NCBI GenBank assembly: GCA_003220335.1
Contig: QHSB01000054.1
Coordinates: 1-39,084, forward strand
From: Candidatus Rokuibacteriota bacterium
GTDB taxonomy: Bacteria; Methylomirabilota; Methylomirabilia; Rokubacteriales; CSP1-6
Length of the DNA stretch: 39,084 nucleotides
Direction: 5' to 3'
This document shows, in pieces, positions 27,730-35,086 of this stretch (positions within the stretch are counted from its first letter, which is position 1; each line of letters starts with the position of its first letter). The position numbers were made by a program, and so were the translations under genes. The notes below the pieces were generated by a model that was given only the letters and a program-made list of their open reading frames with translations, was not told the DNA's origin and did no database searches.

Positions 27730-28611
27730 ATGGGTCAGAAGACGATGATGCGGCTGGCCACGATCTTGGAACGTCACGAGAAGGACGTCCTCAACGAGTG
27801 GGTCGACCAGCAGCTGGCGGCCGTGACGCGTCGCCGCGACCTGGTCAACGACCAGGAGCTGCGCGAGGACTCGCGGCGCTTCCTCGCGATCTTTCGCCAG
27901 GCCGCACAGAACGAAAGTGGAGCCGACGCCGACTGGGGCGAGGCCCGCGCCTTCCTCGAGGACCTCTCGCGCACCCGCGCGCGTCAGGGCTTCTCGCCGT
28001 CGGAGACGGCGACCTTCGTGTTCTCCCTCAAGCAGCCGCTCTTCGCGCGGCTGCGGCAGGACCTCGGCCGCGATCCGGACGCCCTCGCCGGCGAGATGTG
28101 GAGCACGTCGGTCGCCCTCGACCGCCTCGGGCTCTACACCACCGAGGTCTACCAGAAGAGCCGCGAGGAGGTCATCGTCCACCAGCAGCGCGAGATGCTG
28201 GAGCTGTCCACGCCCGTCGTCCAGCTCTGGCAGGGCGTGCTCGGCCTGCCGCTCATCGGAACGCTGGACAGCGCGCGGACGCAGGTGGTGATGGAGAATC
28301 TGCTGCGGAGCATCGTGGAGACGGGCGCCACCATCGCCGTCATCGACATCACCGGCGTGCCCACCGTGGACACGCTGGTCGCCCAGCACCTGCTCAAGAC
28401 GGTGGCGGCGGCGCGGCTGATGGGCGCCGACTGCATCATCAGCGGCATCCGGCCCCAGATCGCGCAGACGATCGTGCACCTCGGGGTCGACCTGAACGCG
28501 GTCACGACGAAGGCCACGCTGGCCGACGCCTTCGCCGTTGCCCTGCAGCGCACGGGCTTCGCCGTGACCCGCGCCGCCTCCGCCAGGTCCGCGTCGCCCG
28601 CGAAGCACTGA
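27730..28611 (+). CDS. rsbR: RsbR-type stressosome co-antagonist (RsbRD_N-like N-terminus + STAS)
   Basis: STAS: LELSTPVVQLWQGVLGLPLIGTLDSARTQVVMENLLRSIVETGATIAVIDITGVPTVDTLVAQHLLKT...ISGIRPQIAQTIVHLGVDLNAVTTKATLADAF; both canonical phospho-Thr contexts (VDT and AQT) present. Confidence 0.92.
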   Translation: MGQKTMMRLATILERHEKDVLNEWVDQQLAAVTRRRDLVNDQELREDSRRFLAIFRQAAQNESGADADWGEARAFLEDLSRTRARQGFSPSETATFVFSLKQPLFARLRQDLGRDPDALAGEMWSTSVALDRLGLYTTEVYQKSREEVIVHQQREMLELSTPVVQLWQGVLGLPLIGTLDSARTQVVMENLLRSIVETGATIAVIDITGVPTVDTLVAQHLLKTVAAARLMGADCIISGIRPQIAQTIVHLGVDLNAVTTKATLADAFAVALQRTGFAVTRAASARSASPAKH

Positions 28612-28618
28612 GCCGCGG

Positions 28619-29017
28619 ATGGACCGGATCCCGATCATCAAGATGGCGGAGTTCCTCCTGGTCTCCATCCAGGTGGACATGCACGACAAGCTCGCGCTCA
28701 CGCTGCAGGACGATCTCACCAACCAGATCGTCAAGACTCACGCCCGCGGCGTGCTGATCGACATCTCGTCGCTGGAGATCGTGGACTCCTTCATCGGGCG
28801 CATGCTCGCCAACATCGCCGCCATGTCGAAGGTGCTCGACGCGGCGACGGTGGTGGTCGGCATGCGGCCGGCCGTCGCCATCACGCTCGTCGAGCTCGGC
28901 ATGTCGCTCACCGGCGTGCGGACCGCGCTCAACGTCGAGCGCGGCATGGACCTCCTGCGCGACGCGCTGGGGGCGCCGGCCGCCGTGGACGGCGTGAATG
29001 CGAACGCTCAGGACTGA
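28619..29017 (+). CDS. rsbS: RsbS-type STAS antagonist
   Basis: IPIIKMAEFLLVSIQVDMHDKLALTLQDDLTNQIVKTHARGVLIDISSLEIVDSFIGRMLANIAAMSKVLDA; phospho-Ser context IVDSF conserved. Confidence 0.93.
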   Translation: MDRIPIIKMAEFLLVSIQVDMHDKLALTLQDDLTNQIVKTHARGVLIDISSLEIVDSFIGRMLANIAAMSKVLDAATVVVGMRPAVAITLVELGMSLTGVRTALNVERGMDLLRDALGAPAAVDGVNANAQD

Positions 29018-29402
29018 AAAGCTGCCGCTCGCGAGCTCGGACGACGTCGTGGCCGTCCGGCAGGCCGTTCGGATGCAGGCGCAGGGCCTCGGCTTCAGCC
29101 TCGTGGACCAGACGAAGCTCGTCACGGCGGCCAGCGAGATCGCGCGCAACACCGTCCTCTACGGCGGTGGCGGCATCGTGGAGATCGAGGTGCTCGAGAA
29201 CGCGCCGCGCCGTGGCGTGCGATTGACGTTCGAGGACCACGGCCCCGGGATCGGGGATCTCGCGCAGGCCATGCGCGACGGCTACACGACCGGCAGCGGC
29301 CTGGGACTCGGCCTCGGCGGCGCCAAGCGGCTCGTGAGCGAGTTCGAGATCCGCTCCCAGCCGGGCACGGGCACGTGGGTACGGCTGGCGCGATGGATAT
29401 GA
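28998..29402 (+). CDS. rsbT: RsbT-type serine/threonine kinase (switch kinase)
   Basis: DDVVAVRQAVRMQAQGLGFSLVDQTKLVTAASEIARNTVLYGGGG...FEDHGPGIGDLAQAMRDGYTTGSGLGLGLGGAKRLVSEFEIRSQPGTGTWV; overlaps the rsbS end. Confidence 0.94.
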   Translation: MRTLRTEKLPLASSDDVVAVRQAVRMQAQGLGFSLVDQTKLVTAASEIARNTVLYGGGGIVEIEVLENAPRRGVRLTFEDHGPGIGDLAQAMRDGYTTGSGLGLGLGGAKRLVSEFEIRSQPGTGTWVRLARWI

Positions 29403-30295
29403 CCCGGGACCTCCGCTTCGAGGTGGACCACGCGAGCCACGTGGCCGACGCACGCCAGACCGCGCTCGACCTGGCCGCGCGGCTGGGCTTCGACGAGGAA
29501 TGCGGGGGCCGGCTCGCGCTCGTCGTCACGGAGGCCGGCACGAACATCGTCAAGCACGCGCGCGGCGGCCAGCTTCTCGTCCGCGTGCTCACCGCCGGCG
29601 ATACGCCGCTGATCGAGGTCCTGGCCCTCGATCGGGGGGCCGGTATCGCCGACGTCGCCCGAAGCCTCGCCGATGGCTATTCGACGGCCGGCAGCCCGGG
29701 CACGGGGTTCGGCGCGCTCTACCGCCTGTCGAGCACGTTCGACATCTACTCGCGCGCGGGTGCCGGCACCGCCGTCCTCGCGCGCGTGGGCGCGCGGCGA
29801 ACACCGGCCGCCGCCCCCAGGGGGCTTCGCACCGAGGGGCTGGCCATCGCCAAGCCCGGCGAGGACGTCTGTGGCGACGCGTGGGCGGCGCAGCCGAGGA
29901 TCGACGGCACGATGATCCTGGTCGCCGACGGGCTCGGCCACGGCCCGGGCGCCGCCGAGGCCTCGCGCGCGGCCGTCGCCGCCTTCCTCGGCTCGCGTGA
30001 CCCGTCGCCCGCCAACCGCCTTCAAGACGTGCACCACGCGCTGCGCAGCACGCGCGGGGCGGCCGCCGCCATCGCGGACATCGATGCTGCGCGCGGCGTC
30101 GTACGCTTCGCCGGGCTCGGCAACATCGCGGGCGCCATCGTGACTCCCGAGACCACGCGCCAGATGGTGTCGCGCGACGGCACCGCGGGCGTGAGCGCGG
30201 CGCGCCTGCCGGAGTTCAGCTATCCCTGGTCGCACGACGCCGCGGTCATCCTCTACTCCGACGGTCTCACCAGCCACCTCTCGCTGTCGGCGTGA
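29393..30295 (+). CDS. RsbX-like protein: anti-sigma-type HATPase fused to SpoIIE/PP2C phosphatase domain; C-terminus appears shortened
   Basis: HATPase: VVTEAGTNIVKHARGGQLLVRVL...LDRGAGIADVARSLADGYSTAGSPGTGFGALYRLSS; PP2C: DVCGDAWAAQ...ILVADGLGHGPGAAEASRAAVAAF...YSDGLTS then stop. Confidence 0.87.
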   Translation: MDMTRDLRFEVDHASHVADARQTALDLAARLGFDEECGGRLALVVTEAGTNIVKHARGGQLLVRVLTAGDTPLIEVLALDRGAGIADVARSLADGYSTAGSPGTGFGALYRLSSTFDIYSRAGAGTAVLARVGARRTPAAAPRGLRTEGLAIAKPGEDVCGDAWAAQPRIDGTMILVADGLGHGPGAAEASRAAVAAFLGSRDPSPANRLQDVHHALRSTRGAAAAIADIDAARGVVRFAGLGNIAGAIVTPETTRQMVSRDGTAGVSAARLPEFSYPWSHDAAVILYSDGLTSHLSLSA

Positions 30296-32433
30296 GCCTG
30301 CCGCTGCTGTCGGTGACGGTGTCGCGCGAGCACGACGTCGTCGGCGGCCGCCAGCGCGCCCGCCAGCTGGCCGCGCTGCTCGGCTTCGACCTTCAAGACC
30401 AGACGCGGATCGCCACCGCGGTGTCCGAGATCGCGCGCAATGCCGTCGGCTACGGCGGCGGCGGGCGGATCGACTTCTCCGTGGAAGGCCAGACGCGGCC
30501 CCAAATTTTCACCATCCGCGTCTGGGATCGCGGTCCCGGCATCGCCGACCTCGACACGATCCTGAGCGGCCGCTACCAGTCCTCCACGGGCATGGGCCTC
30601 GGCATCATCGGCGCCAAGCGGCTCATGGACGCCTTCGACATCGACTCGGCGCCGGGCCGCGGTACGAGCGTGATCTTGAGGAAGCTCATGCCGCGGCGCG
30701 CCGACATGGTGACGCCGGCCGCCGCCGCCCGGATCGCCGATTCGCTGGCGAAGCGGACGCCGCGCGACGCCGTCGAGGAGGTGCAGCAGCAGAACCAGGA
30801 GCTGCTGCGGATGCTCGAGGAGCTGCGCCGGCGGCAGGACGAGCTGGTGCGGCTCAACGCCGAGCTGGAGGACACGAACCGCGGCGTGGTGGCGCTCTAC
30901 GCGGAGCTGGACGAGAAAGCCGACCATCTACGCCGCGCCGACGACCTGAAGTCGCGCTTCCTGTCGAACATGAGCCACGAGTTCCGCACGCCGCTGAACT
31001 CGATTCTGGCGCTCTCGCGACTGCTCCTCGATCACGCCGACGGGCCCCTGAGCACCGAGCAGGCGACGCAGATCGGCTTCATCCGCCGCGCCGCCGAGGA
31101 CCTGTTCGAGCTGGTCAACGATCTGCTCGACACGGCGAAGATCGAGGCGGGCAAGATTGTCATCCGCCCCGTCGAGTTCACGGTGGAAAACCTCTTCGGC
31201 GCGCTGCGCGGCATGCTGCGGCCGCTGCTGGTCAACGAGTCGCTGATCCTCGCCTTCGACGACGTCAGCGCGCTGCCGGCGCTGCACACCGACGAGGCGA
31301 AGGTCTCGCAGATCTTGCGCAACTTCATCTCGAACGCGCTCAAGTTCACGGAGCGCGGCGAGGTGCGCGTGAGCGCGCGCCCGAGCGAGGACGGCCGCGC
31401 GGTGGTGTTCGCCGTGGCCGACACCGGCATCGGCATCGCGCCGGAGGACCACGAGGCGATCTTCCAGGAGTTCGCCCAGGTCGAGAGCCGGCTGCAGCGG
31501 GTGGTGAGGGGCACGGGGCTGGGCCTGCCGCTCACCCGAAAGCTCGCGCACCTGCTCGGCGGCTCGGTGGCCGTGCACAGCACACCGGGGGTCGGCTCCA
31601 CGTTCTCGGCGACGATCCCGCTCGTCTATGCGCCGCCGGCGACCACGCCGGGGGAGACGCCGGTGACCGTGGAGTGGCGGGTGGCGCCGGGCAAGGTGCC
31701 GATTCTCCTGCTGGAGGACAACCTGGAGACCGTGCTCGTGTATCAGACGCTGCTGCGCCACACGGAGTTCCAGCTGCTCCACGCGCGCTCGGTGGGCGAG
31801 GCGCGACGCGCGGTGTCACAGGTCGAGTTCCGCGCCGCCATCCTCGACATCCTGCTGCGCGGCGAGGACGCCTGGGCCTTCCTGGCCGAGCTCGGACGCG
31901 ACGAGGCGACGAAGAGCCTGCCCGTTCTCGTGGTCACCGACGTCGACGACCACAGCAAAGCGCTGGCCCTGGGCGCGCGCGCCTTCGCGCAGAAGCCGGT
32001 GGACCGCGACTGGCTCCTCGAGTCGCTGCGCGCATTCACCACCGGGCGGCGCCGGCGCCAGGTCCTCATCATCGACGACGATCCCGTGTCCCGGTACCTG
32101 CTGCGGGGCGTGCTCCGCGATTTTCCGTGCGCCGTCGTGGAGGCGTCGAACGGCGCCGAGGGGGTGGCGATGGCCCGGCGCGACCGACCCGACGTGATCT
32201 TCTGCGACGTCGTGATGCCGGGATTCTCCGGTCTCGACGTCCTGCGCGAGCTGTCGTCCGATCCGGCGACGCGCGACATCCCGATCGTCATGAACACGGC
32301 AAAGGTGTTGACGTCCGAGGAGCGCCGGGAGCTCGCCCGCGCCGCGGCCGTCCTCTCCAAGGAGTCGTACGCCTCGGGCGGGGCGGCGGCGGAGATCCAC
32401 AAAGCGCTCGAGAAAGTAGGGTTCGCGGCGTGA
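30292..32433 (+). CDS. Hybrid sensor histidine kinase with N-terminal RsbT-like HATPase: [RsbT-like HATPase]-coiled coil-HisKA-HATPase_c-REC-REC
   Basis: N-term RQRARQLAALLGFDLQDQTRIATAVSEIARNAVGYGGGGRI...GMGLGIIGAKRLMDAFDIDSAPGRGTSV; HisKA FLSNMSHEFRTPLNSILALSRLLL; HATPase NFISNALKFTERGEV...GTGLGLPLTRKLAHLLGG; REC1 ILLLEDN...AILDILLRGEDAW...QKPVD; REC2 VLIIDDDP...IFCDVVMPGFSGLD...LSKESY. GTG start overlapping the previous stop. Confidence 0.92.
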   Translation: MSLPLLSVTVSREHDVVGGRQRARQLAALLGFDLQDQTRIATAVSEIARNAVGYGGGGRIDFSVEGQTRPQIFTIRVWDRGPGIADLDTILSGRYQSSTGMGLGIIGAKRLMDAFDIDSAPGRGTSVILRKLMPRRADMVTPAAAARIADSLAKRTPRDAVEEVQQQNQELLRMLEELRRRQDELVRLNAELEDTNRGVVALYAELDEKADHLRRADDLKSRFLSNMSHEFRTPLNSILALSRLLLDHADGPLSTEQATQIGFIRRAAEDLFELVNDLLDTAKIEAGKIVIRPVEFTVENLFGALRGMLRPLLVNESLILAFDDVSALPALHTDEAKVSQILRNFISNALKFTERGEVRVSARPSEDGRAVVFAVADTGIGIAPEDHEAIFQEFAQVESRLQRVVRGTGLGLPLTRKLAHLLGGSVAVHSTPGVGSTFSATIPLVYAPPATTPGETPVTVEWRVAPGKVPILLLEDNLETVLVYQTLLRHTEFQLLHARSVGEARRAVSQVEFRAAILDILLRGEDAWAFLAELGRDEATKSLPVLVVTDVDDHSKALALGARAFAQKPVDRDWLLESLRAFTTGRRRRQVLIIDDDPVSRYLLRGVLRDFPCAVVEASNGAEGVAMARRDRPDVIFCDVVMPGFSGLDVLRELSSDPATRDIPIVMNTAKVLTSEERRELARAAAVLSKESYASGGAAAEIHKALEKVGFAA

Positions 32434-32579
32434 CGACCGAGACCGCATTCAAAATCCTCAACGTCGATGACTACCGGGCGGCGCTGTACTCGCGGAGCAA
32501 GATCCTGCGCCAGGCTTCGAGGTGTGCAAGCAGATCAAGGGGGATCCCGACCTCGCGGTCATCCAGGTCGTCCACATGA
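32430..32579 (+). pseudogene. N-terminal receiver remnant of the following kinase, out of frame with it
   Basis: GTG at 32430 (GTGA overlap) gives MTTETAFKILNVDDYRAALYSRSKILRQA, then the frame runs to a stop; the continuation FEVCKQIKGDPDLAVIQ is in a different frame from about 32513. Confidence 0.75.
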
Positions 32580-34237
32580 CCGCGTCCTCCGCCGGCACCG
32601 ACGACCAGGTGCGCGGCCTGGACCAGGGTGCCGACGGCTACCTGATCGAGCCGCTCGAGCCGAAGGTCCTGCTGGCGACCGTCCGCTCGCTCGAGCGCGC
32701 GTACCGCGCCGAGGCGAAGGTGCGGACGGCCGCCTGGCACTGGGAGCAGACCTTCGAGGCCATCAGCGACGGCGTCTGTCTGCTCGACGCCGACGGCCGC
32801 ATCCTGCGCGCCAACGCCGTGTTCGCGCGCCTCGCCGGCATCGAGAGCGGCGCGCTCGCCGGCCGCCGGCTGCGTGACATCATCCCCGGGCTCGACACCA
32901 ACGTGGGGCCCGCATCGCGCGTGATCTACGAGCTCGAGCGCGGCGGACGCTGGCTACGCATGAGGATCGACCCCGTCCGGGACGCCGACGGTGGCGCCGA
33001 GGGCGCCGTCTGCATCGTGGCCGACGTGACGGACGCGAAGCTCGCCGAGCGCGCGCGGCAGGACCTCCTGCGCAGCGAGCGGGTGGCCCGCACCTCGGCC
33101 GAGGCGGCCAATCGCGCAAAGGACGAGTTCCTGGCGGTTGTCTCGCACGAGTTGCGAACGCCGCTCACCGCGATGCTCGGCTGGAGCGGCATGCTGCGCT
33201 CCGACGATCTTGCCACCGAGAAGGCGCGGCGCGCCTTCGACGTCATCGTTCGCAACACCCGGATGCAGGCGCAGCTGGTCGACGATCTCCTCGACGTCTC
33301 GCGGATCGTGTCCGGCAAGCTCAGCCTCGAGATCGGCGTCGTGAACGTCGCGCGAATCGTGGACGGCGCGCTCGACGCCGTGCGCGGCGTCGCCCTCGCC
33401 AAGGGCATCGAGGTGCGGGCGAGCGTCGAGGGGACGCTCCGGTCGATCGCCGGCGACGCCGCCCGCCTGCAACAGGTCGTCTCGAACCTGGTCTCCAACG
33501 CCGTCAAGTTCACCCCGAAGGGCGGCCGGGTCGACGTCGCCGTGCGCGCGGAGCCGGACGCGGTCACGATCGAGGTGCGCGATACCGGCATCGGCATCGC
33601 GCCCGAGGTCCTGCCCCGAATCTTCGAGCGATTCCAGCAGGGCGACGCGTCGAGCCGCCGCTCGCAGGGCGGACTCGGCCTCGGCCTGGCCATCGTGCGT
33701 CACCTCACCGCGATGCATCACGGCAGCGTGGTGGCCGCGAGCGAAGGCCCGGGGAAGGGCGCGACGTTCACGCTCCGCCTGCCCGCCGAGCCTCCTCCGG
33801 CGACGAGCCAGGCCGCCGGGGACCGGTCACCGCGCTCCGCGACGTCGATGGAGCCGGACCTGACGGGCGTCCGCGTCCTTCTCGTGGACGACGAGAGGGA
33901 CACGCTCGAGCTCTTCGCGACGGCGCTCGGGCAGTGGGGGGCGACCGTCGTGAGCGCCGCCGACGCCTCCGCCGCGCTGCGCGCCTTCGAGCGCGAGGTG
34001 CCCGACGTGCTCGTCAGCGACATCGGCATGCCCGGCATCGACGGCTACGATCTCATCCGGCAGGTCCGCGCGCGGCCCGCCGCGCAGGGCGGTCAGGTGC
34101 CGGGCATCGCGCTGACCGCGTACGCAATGGGCACCGACTCGGGACGGATCGCCGACGCCGGCTACCAGCGCCACGTGACAAAGCCGCTGGACCCCCTGGT
34201 CCTCGCCCGCGCCATCGCCGACGTCGTCCGCGGCTGA
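32522..34237 (+). CDS. PAS-containing hybrid sensor histidine kinase (partial REC-PAS-HisKA-HATPase_c-REC), 5'-disrupted
   Basis: 571 aa; C-terminal part of a receiver (MTASSAGTDDQVRGLDQGADGYLIEPLEP), PAS (FEAISDGVCLLDADGRILRANAVFARLAG), HisKA FLAVVSHELRTPLTAMLGW, HATPase NLVSNAVKFTPKGGRV...GLGLGLAIVRHL, REC VLLVDDERD...VLVSDIGMPGIDGYDLI. Confidence 0.88.
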   Translation: MCKQIKGDPDLAVIQVVHMTASSAGTDDQVRGLDQGADGYLIEPLEPKVLLATVRSLERAYRAEAKVRTAAWHWEQTFEAISDGVCLLDADGRILRANAVFARLAGIESGALAGRRLRDIIPGLDTNVGPASRVIYELERGGRWLRMRIDPVRDADGGAEGAVCIVADVTDAKLAERARQDLLRSERVARTSAEAANRAKDEFLAVVSHELRTPLTAMLGWSGMLRSDDLATEKARRAFDVIVRNTRMQAQLVDDLLDVSRIVSGKLSLEIGVVNVARIVDGALDAVRGVALAKGIEVRASVEGTLRSIAGDAARLQQVVSNLVSNAVKFTPKGGRVDVAVRAEPDAVTIEVRDTGIGIAPEVLPRIFERFQQGDASSRRSQGGLGLGLAIVRHLTAMHHGSVVAASEGPGKGATFTLRLPAEPPPATSQAAGDRSPRSATSMEPDLTGVRVLLVDDERDTLELFATALGQWGATVVSAADASAALRAFEREVPDVLVSDIGMPGIDGYDLIRQVRARPAAQGGQVPGIALTAYAMGTDSGRIADAGYQRHVTKPLDPLVLARAIADVVRG

Positions 34238-34249
34238 GCGGAGAATCGA

Positions 34250-34404
34250 GGAGCGCCCCGGGTTTCCCGGGGCGCTCCGAGCGTCGGGGGGCTTGGGGGG
34301 CCATTTCGGGGCCCCCATAGGCTGGCGCGATCTAGAGGAGCGGCACGGCTTCGCCGGGACGCTCCGAAGGCTGGGGGGTTTGGGGGGCCATTTCGGGGCC
34401 CCCC
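34250..34404 (+). repeat. Tandem two-hairpin intergenic repeat, 87-bp period, 2 units
   Basis: Unit 1: GGAGCGCCCCGGG-TTT-CCCGGGGCGCTCC (34250-34278), then GGGGGGCC-ATTTCGG-GGCCCCC. Unit 2: GGAGCGGCACGGC-TTC-GCCGGGACGCTCC (34337-34365), then GGGGGGCC-ATTTCGG-GGCCCCCC. Hairpin starts 34250/34337 and 34295/34382 are each 87 apart. Confidence 0.88.
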
Positions 34405-34406
34405 AT

Positions 34407-35075
34407 TTAAAAAGCCCCGAATTTCTCGTAGGCGGCCAGCGGCGTCATCCCGCGCTTGACCGCGGTGCGCACCTTGTTCTCGGTGCCCACCAGCCGCTCG
34501 CAGCGCTGCAGCACCTCGTGCGCCACGCGCCGCGGCACGACCACCACGCCGTCGAGGTCGCCCACCACGATGTCGCCGAGGCTCACGCGCACGCCGCCGA
34601 CCGTCAGGGGCTGGCCCCAGTCGGTGACGCGCCAGCGCGGCACCGAATCTTGAGGACTGCGATAGCGCACGAAGGTCGGAAAGCGGGTGCGCGCGATGGA
34701 AGCGGCGTCGCGCGTGCTGCCGTCGATCACGGCGCCGCGGACCTTCCGCCCACGGAACCACTCCGCCGACAGCTCGCCGAAGTGCGCGGCCTCCTGGTCG
34801 TTGGCGGCCAGCACCAGCACCGAGTCGGCCGGCACCGCGCCAAGCATGGCCAGGAACTTTCGCAGCGTGGCGTCGCGCTCGCGCGGCGAGCCGCGGTGCG
34901 TGCGGCCGCGCGCCGTGAACGCGTAGCCGGCCAGCCGCATGTCCGGCGTGAGCGGCTGGATCGCGTGCGGCAGCGTCTGCCGCAGCAGGCCCATCTCGTC
35001 CATGACGTCGGTGATGGCGGCCGTGTAGATCTTCGCAAAGCGGCGCGGCAGATTGTCGGAGCGTCGCGAGGCCAT
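34407..35075 (-). CDS. RraA-like / 4-hydroxy-4-methyl-2-oxoglutarate aldolase-like protein
   Basis: TAAITDVMDEMGLLRQTLPHAIQPLTPDMRLAGYAFTARG; GAVIDGSTRDAASIARTRFPTFVRYRSPQD; GDIVVGDLDGVVVVPRRVAHEVL. Confidence 0.88.
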   Translation of the reverse strand: MASRRSDNLPRRFAKIYTAAITDVMDEMGLLRQTLPHAIQPLTPDMRLAGYAFTARGRTHRGSPRERDATLRKFLAMLGAVPADSVLVLAANDQEAAHFGELSAEWFRGRKVRGAVIDGSTRDAASIARTRFPTFVRYRSPQDSVPRWRVTDWGQPLTVGGVRVSLGDIVVGDLDGVVVVPRRVAHEVLQRCERLVGTENKVRTAVKRGMTPLAAYEKFGAF

Positions 35076-35086
35076 GGCCCGGGATT

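Noticed and set aside
26347-28734. 795-aa minus-strand ORF opposite the M23 peptidase and rsbR
   Set aside because: No domain signal; the opposite strand encodes well-supported M23 and RsbR proteins.
32505-32525. Programmed ribosomal frameshift as explanation for the receiver break
   Set aside because: No slippery heptamer seen, and a frameshift would not explain the missing ~35 codons containing the phospho-acceptor region.
34250-34404. Ordinary Rho-independent terminator
   Set aside because: No U-tract after either hairpin B, and the unit is tandemly duplicated with a relative between ugpE and ugpQ; a repeat/RNA element fits better, though a termination role is not excluded.
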